From: Deltaproteobacteria bacterium
GTDB taxonomy: Bacteria > SAR324 > XYD2-FULL-50-16
NCBI GenBank assembly: GCA_018645005.1
Contig: JABGPJ010000110.1
Location: 39,429 to 103,428, forward strand
Direction: 5' to 3'
DNA: 64,000 bases
The stretch's first letter is position 1, and each line of letters starts with the position of its first letter. A model generated the notes under the pieces. That model had not been told where the DNA came from and made no database searches. It saw nothing but the letters and a program-made list of their open reading frames with translations. A program made the position numbers and the translations under genes. Below, in pieces: positions 37,865 to 47,091 of the stretch.

Positions 37865-38350
37865 ATGAGAATCGGTCTCGGATATGATGTTCATCAGTTG
37901 CATGAGGGTCGTAAACTGGTTTTAGGGGGTGTTCAGATCCCCTTTAAAAAGGGTTTGCTGGGCCATTCAGATGCGGATGTGCTGGTCCACGCAATTATCG
38001 ATGCGCTGCTGGGTGCGCTGGCTATGGGTGATATCGGAGTACTTTTCCCGGACAATGACGACGGGTACAAAGACATCAGCAGCATCGGACTGCTGGATCA
38101 GGTTGTTGATCGCATCATGCAGAAAGGTTGGTCTGTGGGCAATATCGATGCGGTTATCATGGCAGAACAACCTAAATTACGTCCGTTTATCTCCGAAATG
38201 TCCAGTAGAATTGCTAAATGTTTGCATATCGAAACAGAACAGGTCTCAATTAAGGCAACAACTACCGAGAAACTTGGTTTTGTCGGAAGAGAGGAAGGAA
38301 TTGCAGCTCAGGCGGTTGCTTTACTCATGAAGCGCCACTCCCGGAGTTAA
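37865..38350 (+). CDS. ispF: 2-C-methyl-D-erythritol 2,4-cyclodiphosphate synthase
   Basis: 161 aa from ATG 37865. An in-frame ATG at 37829 would add 12 residues not seen in the family. [12 protein letters not shown] supplies the Asp and His metal ligands, [19 protein letters not shown] the third His, and [17 protein letters not shown] the C-terminal signature. Fifth step of the MEP isoprenoid pathway. No fused or adjacent ispD. Confidence 0.95.
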   Translation: MRIGLGYDVHQLHEGRKLVLGGVQIPFKKGLLGHSDADVLVHAIIDALLGALAMGDIGVLFPDNDDGYKDISSIGLLDQVVDRIMQKGWSVGNIDAVIMAEQPKLRPFISEMSSRIAKCLHIETEQVSIKATTTEKLGFVGREEGIAAQAVALLMKRHSRS

Positions 38351-38421
38351 CCGGAAATGGGTCCCTTTCAGAGAATTCCCCTGGAAAGGTCGGTGCTGAT
38401 CGGTTTTGCAAGTGATATGAC

Positions 38422-41028
38422 ATGAATGAGACAAAGAAGACTATTATCAACCTGCAGACGTTCTTCATCTTCATGAATCGCAGAACGATTCAGAAGTTCC
38501 TGCTGTTTCTAATTATCAGCGCTGTTATCGGCTACCTCATTTCCCCCCGCGTGATTTTTCTGCCGACCGTTTATGAAGAGGGGGACATCATATTACAGAC
38601 CCTGGTGGTGGAAGAGGACCTGCTGATCCCTGACAAAGTTTCAACCCGGCTGAAGCAGGAGAAATTAGTCGAGGAACAACGCCCGGTGTATGATTTTGAC
38701 CCCAACATCCTGGCTAAAAAACGGCAGAATATCGCGCAATCATTTCAATTCATTCGGTCCGGAATGGCGCATCTGGCAGATGAGGAAAAGGAACTGAACA
38801 GTAAGAACAGGCTGCTGGGTCTCGACTATTTTTCATCCATCAAAACACAACACGAAATCGCCGACCAGATTTCGTTTTATAGTAAATATAGACGACTGCT
38901 GCAAAGTCAGTTAAAAACCTTTCAAAAAGGTGTGAAACTGACATCGAAAGGGTTCGAGAAAAAGAAAAAACTGGATGCAGATCTCAATACAGTCAACCAG
39001 TTGTTGTCCGAATTCAAAGAGAAATTAAGCTATTTCAAGACAGAACAGAAAAGTTTTAAGGAACGATTTCAAAAAGCGGATGAAGCGGATATTCAGCAGA
39101 AGAGTCGTATTGAGGAAAAAAAAGAGTCGATAACCCGGGAGTTTATGGATTCCCTGAATATTGATATCGATGAAGTTGGTCAAGATCTGCTGGCGCTCCC
39201 TCTCTTGACGAAAGAGATTGAAGAGAGGTTAATGGCGCTGCTGAACAGCCTGTTGACCAAAAGAATAGTCGCCTCAAAAGGAATTCTGGCACAGGCTGCG
39301 GACAATCGTATTGATATCCGTAATCTGGTCACGGGAGAGGTTGTCATGGTCGAGAGCCTCCAGGCTTTGTACGACATACAAGATGTCAGCCGGATGGTTT
39401 CCGATCTTGCAAAATCCTATTTTCCCGATGATGAAACCGGGCGGAAAAAACCTCTGATCATCATGCTGGCGCAAAAACTGATCAAACCGAATATCACAGA
39501 AAACAGGCTCGAATTTAAGAAGAGAAAAACGGATGTAATCGCCAACATGAGTCCGGTCTATTTCGGTGTCAAAAAGGGAGAAATAATCGCCCGGGCCGGA
39601 GACCGTGGCACAGCGCATCAGGTTGAGTTGATCAGAAGCTATTATGAGGTCGTCTCCAATATGGATAAACTGCCACAGATGGTGGGGAATGTCCTGATCG
39701 TATTGGCTAGCCTGCTTTTGATTTCATTTGCGTTCAGGGTCAATGGCGCGCTTCAACCGCTTCTTTTTAAGAATCAATTGCTGATTATTTCAGCAGTGGT
39801 GATTACACTGATTCTAATTAAAGGGGGTATCGTCCTGGGGGAAATTGTCGAGACTCGCTATGCGGATCTTCCCAGGGAAATATATATCTACATGCTGCCT
39901 ATCGCTCTGAGTTCGATGTTGGTCGGGATCCTCATCAATTTTGAATGTGGGGTGCTGGCAGGTCTGTTAGCAGGCCTTTTTGCCTCCATCATGCTTCAGG
40001 GAAGCCTCTACTATTTTTTCTTTGCTGTTATGGGCAGCACTGTCGCCTCTTTGCCGGTGACCCGTTTTGAATCCCGTTATTCACTGCTGACCCACGGGTT
40101 TAAAATCTCGATGATGAACCTGCCAGTCGTGATTATCATTTACCTGGTCGAAAGAAACCAGATCGGGAATATGATCTGGTTCGATATCTTTTTTGCACTC
40201 ATCGGCGGATTGCTGACTGCTATTGTGACCTCCATACTTTTGCCGTTTTTCGAGTCGATTTTTGACATTACCACCCATCTTAAGCTCCTTGAGTTGTCCA
40301 ATATGAACCACCCGGTCTTAAAGGATTTGATATTCAAAGCCCCTGGAACGTATCAACACTCAATCATCGTTGGGAATCTAGCTGAATCCGGGGCCTTGAA
40401 AATTGGGGCGAACTCACTCCTGGCTCGTGTAGCTTCATACTACCACGATATTGGTAAAGGGGAAGATGCCGTCTATTTTGTGGAAAATCAAGCTCCGAAT
40501 ATGCCGAATATTCATAATAATTTGGCACCCCTGGATTCAGCACAGAAAATCATCGGTCATTTGCGGGATGGGGCAAAAATAGCAGAAAAGCATCGATTGG
40601 GCTCCGCGATTAAAAATATCATGTTGCAGCATCATGGAACCAACCGGGTGACATATTTCTATAAAAAAGCGGTCAAGAATATAGACGAATCCCAGGGTGA
40701 ACCACCGGTTGATGAGAATCTCTTTCGCTATCCCGGACCCAAGCCCCAAAATCTGGAAGCTGCAGTGGTGATGATGGCAGATATCGCCGAAGCGGCTACT
40801 CGAAGTATTGACAATCCTTCTGTTGAGTCCATCACGGAAATGGTGGATAAAGTCTGCTGGAGTATACTCAGAGACGGTCAACTGGATGAATCTGGAATTA
40901 CACTACAAACTTATCATGAAGTTGTTCAGGTCTACAGCAGCATGTTGATCAGCATTCACCACCCCCGAATTAAGTACCCTGAAGACAGTCTGGTTTCGAC
41001 GACTGACTTTCGCGGGCCAAATCGTTGA
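38422..41028 (+). CDS. PgpH-type 7TM-HD phosphohydrolase (candidate cyclic-di-AMP phosphodiesterase)
   Basis: 868 aa. One N-terminal membrane helix (about 25-45), a large extracytoplasmic 7TMR-HDED-like domain with coiled-coil stretches (to about 410), seven hydrophobic helices (about 415-610) and a cytoplasmic HD domain with TYQHSIIVGNLAESGA, YYHDIGK, ENQ, DSAQKIIGHLRDGA and MLQHHGTN. In Firmicutes and Listeria this architecture degrades c-di-AMP. No diadenylate cyclase gene lies in the window. 16 bp before ybeY, the conserved pgpH-ybeY pairing. Confidence 0.9.
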   Translation: MNETKKTIINLQTFFIFMNRRTIQKFLLFLIISAVIGYLISPRVIFLPTVYEEGDIILQTLVVEEDLLIPDKVSTRLKQEKLVEEQRPVYDFDPNILAKKRQNIAQSFQFIRSGMAHLADEEKELNSKNRLLGLDYFSSIKTQHEIADQISFYSKYRRLLQSQLKTFQKGVKLTSKGFEKKKKLDADLNTVNQLLSEFKEKLSYFKTEQKSFKERFQKADEADIQQKSRIEEKKESITREFMDSLNIDIDEVGQDLLALPLLTKEIEERLMALLNSLLTKRIVASKGILAQAADNRIDIRNLVTGEVVMVESLQALYDIQDVSRMVSDLAKSYFPDDETGRKKPLIIMLAQKLIKPNITENRLEFKKRKTDVIANMSPVYFGVKKGEIIARAGDRGTAHQVELIRSYYEVVSNMDKLPQMVGNVLIVLASLLLISFAFRVNGALQPLLFKNQLLIISAVVITLILIKGGIVLGEIVETRYADLPREIYIYMLPIALSSMLVGILINFECGVLAGLLAGLFASIMLQGSLYYFFFAVMGSTVASLPVTRFESRYSLLTHGFKISMMNLPVVIIIYLVERNQIGNMIWFDIFFALIGGLLTAIVTSILLPFFESIFDITTHLKLLELSNMNHPVLKDLIFKAPGTYQHSIIVGNLAESGALKIGANSLLARVASYYHDIGKGEDAVYFVENQAPNMPNIHNNLAPLDSAQKIIGHLRDGAKIAEKHRLGSAIKNIMLQHHGTNRVTYFYKKAVKNIDESQGEPPVDENLFRYPGPKPQNLEAAVVMMADIAEAATRSIDNPSVESITEMVDKVCWSILRDGQLDESGITLQTYHEVVQVYSSMLISIHHPRIKYPEDSLVSTTDFRGPNR

Positions 41029-41044
41029 ATATTAGGCGAACAGT

Positions 41045-41518
41045 ATGGAAAACGAACATATTCAAATTACCTACGAACTCCCATCCGAGACTCTGCCGTT
41101 GCAGACTGAAAAAAGGATAATGGATGTACTTGGCTTATTGATGATGAAACTGGGTTTGAATTGCCGGATTCTTTCACTGTTTTTCTGCTCTGTTGAGACC
41201 ATGATTCAATTGAATGGAACCTATAGAAGTCAGGAAAAACCAACCGATCTTTTGTCCTGGCTTTATCAGGATGTTGAAGCCGAGTTGATTACACCTGATG
41301 AACCATGGGGGGAACTGGTCTACTGCCTGGAGCTGATTCGGAAACAAGCCACTGAGTCCGGCTGGGAACTTGAAGACGAGTTACTGAGACTGACTGTTCA
41401 CGGACTGACACACCTGCTCGGTTACGATCATGAAGACGAGGCGGACGAGGCTGTGATGCTTGCTTTTGAAAAGGATCTCTTGGAACAGATTGGATTGACG
41501 GGGGTTTATGAATCGTGA
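41045..41518 (+). CDS. ybeY: Endoribonuclease YbeY (rRNA maturation factor)
   Basis: 157 aa. The zinc motif HGLTHLLGYDH near residue 119 has the His-x3-His-x5-His pattern. NGTYRSQEKPTDLLSW near residue 58 is the conserved substrate-side loop. Involved in 16S rRNA 3'-end processing and ribosome quality control. It runs directly downstream of pgpH and converges on rpmA. Confidence 0.93.
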   Translation: MENEHIQITYELPSETLPLQTEKRIMDVLGLLMMKLGLNCRILSLFFCSVETMIQLNGTYRSQEKPTDLLSWLYQDVEAELITPDEPWGELVYCLELIRKQATESGWELEDELLRLTVHGLTHLLGYDHEDEADEAVMLAFEKDLLEQIGLTGVYES

Positions 41519-41574
41519 GCGCACATAACGGATCGGAAATCTGTTTTCGATCCGTTAAACAAACCGTGCTTTTG

Positions 41575-41835
41575 CTATGCTTCCGCCGGAACAATATTGA
41601 TCAGTTTCCGGCTTCTGTTCTTTTTGGTGAACTTGACAACACCATCACAGAGCGCGAACAATGTGTAGTCCTTGCCTGTACCAACGTTGCTTCCTGCGTG
41701 AAATGTATTGCCGACCTGCCTGACTATGATGGTGCCTGCCGTCACATTCTCTCCGCCAAATCTTTTGACACCCCTATGCTGCGGATTGGAATCTCTACCG
41801 TTCTTAACGCTACCTTGACCTTTTTTATGAGCCAT
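41575..41835 (-). CDS. rpmA: Large ribosomal subunit protein bL27
   Basis: 86 aa. [47 protein letters not shown] and the basic C-terminus. The N-terminal tail that reaches the peptidyl-transferase centre begins right after Met, with no cleavable prosequence as found in Firmicutes. It follows rplU in the usual operon. Confidence 0.96.
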   Translation of the reverse strand: MAHKKGQGSVKNGRDSNPQHRGVKRFGGENVTAGTIIVRQVGNTFHAGSNVGTGKDYTLFALCDGVVKFTKKNRSRKLINIVPAEA

Positions 41836-41958
41836 TTTTACCTCACATTGCTGATGATAAAACCAATTAATCTAACCGGATTCTTTTAAGTCATCACTGC
41901 CTTCAACTGTAATATTCCGTTGAAAAAAATCGTCTGCTTCGACGGGCAATAGAATTGC

Positions 41959-42273
41959 TTAAACTTTAATATCCGCTATCTGAATTTTAGTATAGTTCTG
42001 CCGGTGACCGGCAGTTTTGCGGTACCCTTTTCTTCTCTTCTTCTTGAAAACAACAACTTTCTTATCTTTGAAGTGATTCAAAATTTTTCCGCTGACTTTT
42101 GCACCGTCAACAAACGGAGTACCAACTTTGTAATCATTCTCTCCGGTTTTTACAAACAATACCTGATCCGATTCAAACACCGAACCCTCTTCTTGATCTA
42201 GTAAATCAACGGTCAGAATATCGTTTTTAGCTACGCGATACTGCTTGCCGCCTGTTTTTATTATTGCGTACAT
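41959..42273 (-). CDS. rplU: Large ribosomal subunit protein bL21
   Basis: 104 aa. MYAIIKTGGKQYRVAKNDILTV, KVVVFKKKRRKGYRKTAGHRQNYTKIQI are diagnostic. First gene of rplU-rpmA, 123 bp before rpmA. A promoter with a consensus -35 lies just upstream at 42336-42364. Confidence 0.96.
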   Translation of the reverse strand: MYAIIKTGGKQYRVAKNDILTVDLLDQEEGSVFESDQVLFVKTGENDYKVGTPFVDGAKVSGKILNHFKDKKVVVFKKKRRKGYRKTAGHRQNYTKIQIADIKV

Positions 42274-42335
42274 ATCTTGACTGCTTATGTGGGTGAGTGT
42301 CGCTAATAACGACTGCAGAATAAGTGAATCCTTTA

Positions 42336-42364
42336 AAAATAATGAAATCTGAAGACTTTGTCAA
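42336..42364 (-). promoter_or_regulatory. Sigma-70 promoter of rplU-rpmA
   Basis: The minus strand reads TTGACA (42364-42359), a 17-bp spacer and TATTTT (42341-42336). The expected transcription start is about 56 nt before the rplU ATG. Confidence 0.6.
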
Positions 42365-42464
42365 TCGTAAGCTTCAGTTTATTGGCAAGTTGCCGATATT
42401 GAGATGCGTCAGGGGTTTTAATGCCTGGCGCTGGTAGAATTACAGAGATATCCCGGGATTTGGA

Positions 42465-43715
42465 TCAAAACGAAAAACTGTACCCGATCCTGACTTCGCC
42501 CAGTTCGGGTCGAATTTTTAAATCGAGGTATCCTTTATAGCGACCTTCATCTATTAATTCATTATAGCGGCTTCTTACTGTAAAATACTCAAAAGTACTG
42601 TAGGCAAATACACCCAGTGATCCCAGAAGTTTCAAGTCATCACCTGACTGAAATTGACTCAGAAAATAGCCAGATACAACCCCGGAACTCAGCAAGACCA
42701 GTTGCCAGAATTCTCTTTCGTATTTCACTTGTCGTACTTTGAGGATCCATTTTTTTCGAGCAATATCCTCCAGTTGAATGGGAGAGAGCACCACCGATTT
42801 TTTGATCTCGTAGACGTTCCGCTGCTGTGTATCCAGCTCCTTGCGAATTTCAACGATTAGTTGGATTTGCTTGCGTTTGTCCAGATAAGAAGAGACCCGT
42901 TGACCGGGTTTAGGCGTCTCAATAGTCTGGAAATAAACCCCTTCACTTACTTTTTTACCAACTCGGGTGATTTTCAGAATACCGATGTTGTGTCTTCTGA
43001 CAATGTTTGAATTGGCGTCTTCCCCTTCGCCCACTTTTTTATTTCGGTATATTACCAACTGGTCGCCAACCGAAATGCCATGCTGTTCCCCCAGATCGAT
43101 GACAGCGATTTTGTTATTGGCCGTGATCACATTGCCGGTCAGGGGGGCGTTGTTGGCAATCCGGTTGGAGAGCTGATAAAAGCGCCGATCCATATTTTCG
43201 TCTGAAAACCGGATCGTATCTTCAAAAGCGAGTGCGTTATCGAAAATGTGAACCAATTTCACATTGAGACTGAAAAGACCGGAAGGGGTCAGAGATATGT
43301 GCCCTGACAGAACCCAATCAAGATTCGTGATCTTTCCAATTTGTATACCACACCCAATTTCGAAGCAGGGGAGAAGGGAGGGGGCCTGTTTTTGAATCTC
43401 CTCTTCCACAGCATCCAGGGAGATAATTTTAAAACGGCTTGTATTGTCCAGATTCCGCGCAATCATACCACTGAAGGCTCTGGCGGCTGATTCTGTCATT
43501 CCGGTGGAACTGAACTGCAGCACAAAAAGCTTTCGGTCGTCACTTTCAGGTGCCTCCAAAACTTTCTGTATTACCTCTTCAGGATTTGTCTGGGCGAATA
43601 CAGGGACCGTCAACAGTTGAAAAGTACTCAGAACAAAAAGAAAACAATAGAGACTGAATTTATGTATTGGGTTTCCGCTCATGGGCGATTTGCAGATTGA
43701 ATTTTCGGTTTTCAT
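42465..43715 (-). CDS. Secreted TolB/CsgG-like protein of unknown role
   Basis: 416 aa from ATG 43715 (a TTG lies one codon earlier; a Met 12 codons in gives a tidier signal peptide). A hydrophobic export signal ending VFAQ is clear. The N-terminal half (DRKLFVLQFSSTGMTESAARAFSGMIARNLDNTSRFKIISLDAVEEEIQ) resembles TolB-N/CsgG-type domains, followed by LDWVLSGHISLTPSGLFSLNVKLV. The middle (IAVIDLGEQHGISVGDQLVIYR, GILKITRVG) recalls the FlgT C-terminal module. The end has a hydrophobic stretch and finishes IGYSFSF. Family relations are inferred from pattern only. Confidence 0.62.
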   Translation of the reverse strand: MKTENSICKSPMSGNPIHKFSLYCFLFVLSTFQLLTVPVFAQTNPEEVIQKVLEAPESDDRKLFVLQFSSTGMTESAARAFSGMIARNLDNTSRFKIISLDAVEEEIQKQAPSLLPCFEIGCGIQIGKITNLDWVLSGHISLTPSGLFSLNVKLVHIFDNALAFEDTIRFSDENMDRRFYQLSNRIANNAPLTGNVITANNKIAVIDLGEQHGISVGDQLVIYRNKKVGEGEDANSNIVRRHNIGILKITRVGKKVSEGVYFQTIETPKPGQRVSSYLDKRKQIQLIVEIRKELDTQQRNVYEIKKSVVLSPIQLEDIARKKWILKVRQVKYEREFWQLVLLSSGVVSGYFLSQFQSGDDLKLLGSLGVFAYSTFEYFTVRSRYNELIDEGRYKGYLDLKIRPELGEVRIGYSFSF

Positions 43716-43937
43716 CAATCGTCTCCCGGACCTTCCCGTTTTTTTGAGCCCGTGTTCCCGGATTCACAGTTTGCTGCTCTGTTTTCGAGTCTATTCAAGG
43801 GCTGGAGAGAGACGGACGATTCTCTCATTCTGGAAATGCAGGAATCAGGCTAAAACTGATATCTGAATTGCCAAAGGATGAATCGAAGTCAGCAGGATCC
43901 ATCCTTAAAGCCCTCTTTGGGAAGCTTCAGCGCTTTT

Positions 43938-46526
43938 TTAGTCCGCTGGTGTTTCTGCCTCTTTATTTGCTTTTGAGGCTCTTTTTTTTGCTGTTGCCGG
44001 TTTTTTATCAGAACTGGCATTATTGCCCTGAGCTTTTTTCAGAGACTCTTTTTTGGCAGTCGGTTTTTTCGGCTTGCCAGGAGTAGCCTTTGGCTTTTTA
44101 ATAGTTCCAGCTGCTTTTTTCTCGCTCGCTTTGGGTTTCTGAGCCACAGTTTCGACAACGGATTTTTTATCGTCGGCCGCTTTTCTGGTTGCGCCTGCTT
44201 TAGGCGCCGATTTTTTGGGTCGGCTTCTACTGGGGCTCTTTTTTTGTGTTTTAGCCGGTGATGTCTTAGTTACCGTCTCTTTTTCAGCCACCGGTTCCAC
44301 CTTTTCTTCCGATGGTTTCTTGGGCTGACTGGAATCCGACTTCTTCCGTCCGGCTGATTGGGCTCTGCCCGTGGTTGCTTTACGGGGACCCCCTCTTTTT
44401 GGTTTAGAGCTCTGTTTGCGAGACTCACCCGTTTTTCGACCCTCTGCATCCTTCGCTACATCCGTTTGTGAGTCTTCAGGGATGGCTAACGCTTCTGCCT
44501 GTGGGAGCTTGCTAGTCGTTGAATCCGACTCTTTTTTGCTCCCATTATCCCGGTTCTTCCAGAGATACTTCTGATCAATCGGATGGGGGGCTTGATTGTC
44601 GGGTTTGCCTTTGAGGCGGTTTTCAAAAGCGATGGTCATCTCTCCCAGCACTTCAGCGTCAGGTTCCTGAATGTCTAAGAACAGGCACGAAGGATAGATG
44701 GAGCCGTCGGTTGAATGGGCCGGTTTTTTAGCAGCTTTGGGTGGGATTGGTCTGACTGCATCTGGCTTTTTGACGTCCGCAGGCCTCTCATTATCAGCTT
44801 TTGGTTCAGCATCAGCCGAGACGGGAGCCGGTTGCTGTTCGGTGGCTGTTTGTTTCAATTCTTCAGGCACCGTTTCTGTATGTGGCGCCTTTTTGCTGCG
44901 CGAGTCGTCTCTTTTCTCAGGTGGTCTCTTTTTTTTATCTACGGCTTCAGATTTCTTATTGACCCCTTTATCTTTCTGCTGGGATTTCTTTTTTCTGTCA
45001 TCCTCCTTCGGGAATTCCTTTTCAGGCGCGGAGTCCTCTTTCGAATCTTGCGGTGTCTTGTCGAAGATTGTTTTGAGATGTGATTCATCAAAAACAACCA
45101 TTTGAGGTTCACCACGCAGGATGATATCGATTCCGAATTCCAGCTCCAGGTCGGTGATTGACTGACGTCTTTCATTGAGGAGGTGATTGGCCAGTTCCAA
45201 AGGCAAAACCCCTTCAATCTGGACAAGATTCCCCTTGGCGGCAGCTTCACGGATGGATCGCAAAATGAGGTTGGTTGAGGCCAGCAGGGATGGTATGCGC
45301 CCTTTTCCGTTACAAACCGGACAGTTGCTTTCAACAGTACTGGATATTCTGACTGTCATCCGTTGCCGACTCATTTCCAGAAGACCGAATTGGGAAATGG
45401 GGTTGTATTTACGCTGGGCTTTATCTCTGGACATGGCGTTTTGCAACTCCTCTTCCACTTTTTTCCGGGCTTGATCGTGTTCCATATCGATAAAATCGAT
45501 AACGATTAAGCCGCCCAGATTACGCAATCTCAGATGTCGTGCGATCTCATTGGCTGCTTCCAGATTGGTTCGCAAAGCAGTCGCGTCGATATCGCCTTCC
45601 TGATTCGATTTGCCTGAATTAACGTCAATCGCTACCAATGCTTCTGTCTGGTCGATGACAATTGAGCCGCCGGAGGCCAGTTTGACTTCCCGAGAGGTCA
45701 GCTGCTCGACCTGTCTCTCGATTTTGTACGTTGAAAAGAGAGAACGATCACTGATAAACAATTTCAGGTCCTTTTGCCTTCTTGGGGCGACCTGTTTGAG
45801 GAAATTCAGGGATTTCTGAAAGGTTTCCGGGTTGTCTACCCAAATCTCTTCGATGTCCTCAGCATAGTAATCCCTCAGTGTTCGCGTGACGACGTCCGCT
45901 TCCTCAAGGATAATGCCCGGTTTTTTGGTCTCCTTGAAGGACCTGTGAATCTCTTCCCAGGTTTTTTTCAGCGTTGTATAGTCTTTTTTCAGTTCCACCA
46001 GATCTCTGCCAACGCCAGCTGTACGGATAATGACCGCATGTTTTTCTGCGTCAATAGCGGCAGTGAAGCTTTTCAGTCGATCCCGCTCTTCCGAATCATC
46101 TATCTTTTTTGAGATGCCTCCCTTATTGGAATTTGGCATCAATACCATGAAACGTCCTGGCAAAGAGATATTCGTTGTCAGGGCAGCGCCTTTTTGGTCA
46201 ACAGCCTCCCGTGTGACTTGAACCAGTATGGGTTGTCCCTTTTTCAGCTTTTGCTGGATGGGACTACTGTTATGCAGGCCTTTTCTCTGGTACATGGAGG
46301 AATTGATTTCACTGCTGGGTAAAAACCCGTGCTTTTTATTTCCGAAATCAACGAATGCAGCTTGCAGGGAGGATTGGATCTGAACGACCGTTCCTTTGTA
46401 AATATTGTTTTTGGTTTGCTCTATGGTTCGATGTTCAATGAGCATTTCCTGGAGCACGCTATCTTCGGCGATGGCGACTCTGCTCTCATCATCTGTTTCA
46501 TTGATGAGAATGATTTTTTTTGTCAT
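43938..46526 (-). CDS. rne: Ribonuclease E/G with long disordered C-terminal tail
   Basis: 862 aa. The catalytic half (about 1-480) has the S1 domain (YKGTVVQIQSSLQAAFVDFGNKKHGFLPSSEI), RTAGVGRDL, the metal Asp residues in VAIDVNSGKS and VIDFIDMEHD, and the zinc-link CPVCNGKG. The second half is low-complexity, rich in Lys, Glu, Pro, Ala and Ser, typical of a degradosome scaffold, interrupted near residue 610 by a short ordered-looking island (SIYPSCLFLDIQEPDAEVLGEMTIAFENRLKG, described here in two parts: positions 44610-44710). Residues YLW near the island end may be a partner site. Major mRNA decay and rRNA processing enzyme. Confidence 0.93.
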   Translation of the reverse strand: MTKKIILINETDDESRVAIAEDSVLQEMLIEHRTIEQTKNNIYKGTVVQIQSSLQAAFVDFGNKKHGFLPSSEINSSMYQRKGLHNSSPIQQKLKKGQPILVQVTREAVDQKGAALTTNISLPGRFMVLMPNSNKGGISKKIDDSEERDRLKSFTAAIDAEKHAVIIRTAGVGRDLVELKKDYTTLKKTWEEIHRSFKETKKPGIILEEADVVTRTLRDYYAEDIEEIWVDNPETFQKSLNFLKQVAPRRQKDLKLFISDRSLFSTYKIERQVEQLTSREVKLASGGSIVIDQTEALVAIDVNSGKSNQEGDIDATALRTNLEAANEIARHLRLRNLGGLIVIDFIDMEHDQARKKVEEELQNAMSRDKAQRKYNPISQFGLLEMSRQRMTVRISSTVESNCPVCNGKGRIPSLLASTNLILRSIREAAAKGNLVQIEGVLPLELANHLLNERRQSITDLELEFGIDIILRGEPQMVVFDESHLKTIFDKTPQDSKEDSAPEKEFPKEDDRKKKSQQKDKGVNKKSEAVDKKKRPPEKRDDSRSKKAPHTETVPEELKQTATEQQPAPVSADAEPKADNERPADVKKPDAVRPIPPKAAKKPAHSTDGSIYPSCLFLDIQEPDAEVLGEMTIAFENRLKGKPDNQAPHPIDQKYLWKNRDNGSKKESDSTTSKLPQAEALAIPEDSQTDVAKDAEGRKTGESRKQSSKPKRGGPRKATTGRAQSAGRKKSDSSQPKKPSEEKVEPVAEKETVTKTSPAKTQKKSPSRSRPKKSAPKAGATRKAADDKKSVVETVAQKPKASEKKAAGTIKKPKATPGKPKKPTAKKESLKKAQGNNASSDKKPATAKKRASKANKEAETPAD

Positions 46527-47091
46527 TAATTCTCCGACAAGATAATTAGAAGACGCTCCCTCAGTCTTAATCCGGGTGTTGTTCTAAGAACAACTCCTTT
46601 GCTGGGTCGGGTCATCACTAAATAAACGATTTTTATCGGATTGAGTCCTGGAGGCAGGAGAAGCGGATAGGCAGAAGACAGCTGTCAAAAGCAAGAGTCT
46701 GTCACACTTTTATGTCCATCTGTGGCAGCAAAAAGCGTTTCAGCAGCTCTATTTGTCCTGAATGCTTTTTGGCCGATACTTCTATAAATACCTTTAAGCT
46801 GTATTTGTCGGGTTAACCTATTTCTTCACGTTTTCTCTTCGACGTTGCGAACAGCTTTTATCAATATTTTCTTCAGGAGATATACTCCTGAGATCCTCCT
46901 GACTCGATCCGAATCGTTACAATTGGATTCGAGCTATTTGTTTTTCGTCATGCTTTTCAAAAAAGGCCGGTGTTCCCGGCTTTGCCAATCATTATTCTTT
47001 TTAGATGATCCCGATTTCAAATCGGAAGCGATTTGGCTTTCGGGTTTTTTAAAACCACCGCATTTGGTTGTGGGTAGAAAATACCTGGTGT
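46527..47091. other. Intergenic region between rne and map
   Basis: 565 bp with no supported gene. It holds the rne 5' leader, a 7-bp hairpin (TCAGGAG/CTCCTGA, 46873-46891) and the map terminator. A plus-strand frame of 95 codons (46845-47132) overlaps the map 3' end and is not called. Confidence 0.45.
46959..46983 (-). terminator. Rho-independent terminator of the leuS-map operon
   Basis: On the minus strand GCCGG-GAACA-CCGGC is followed by CTTTTTT. It lies about 110 bp past the map stop. The clearest intrinsic terminator in the window. Confidence 0.75.

Noticed and set aside
41515-41889. 124-codon plus-strand frame after ybeY
   Set aside because: It is the shadow of rpmA (bL27) on the other strand, which is an unmistakable match.
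44371-45105. Long plus-strand frames rich in Ser, Phe and Leu opposite rne
   Set aside because: They are the reverse complement of the Lys/Glu/Pro-rich RNase E tail, which naturally creates open antisense frames.
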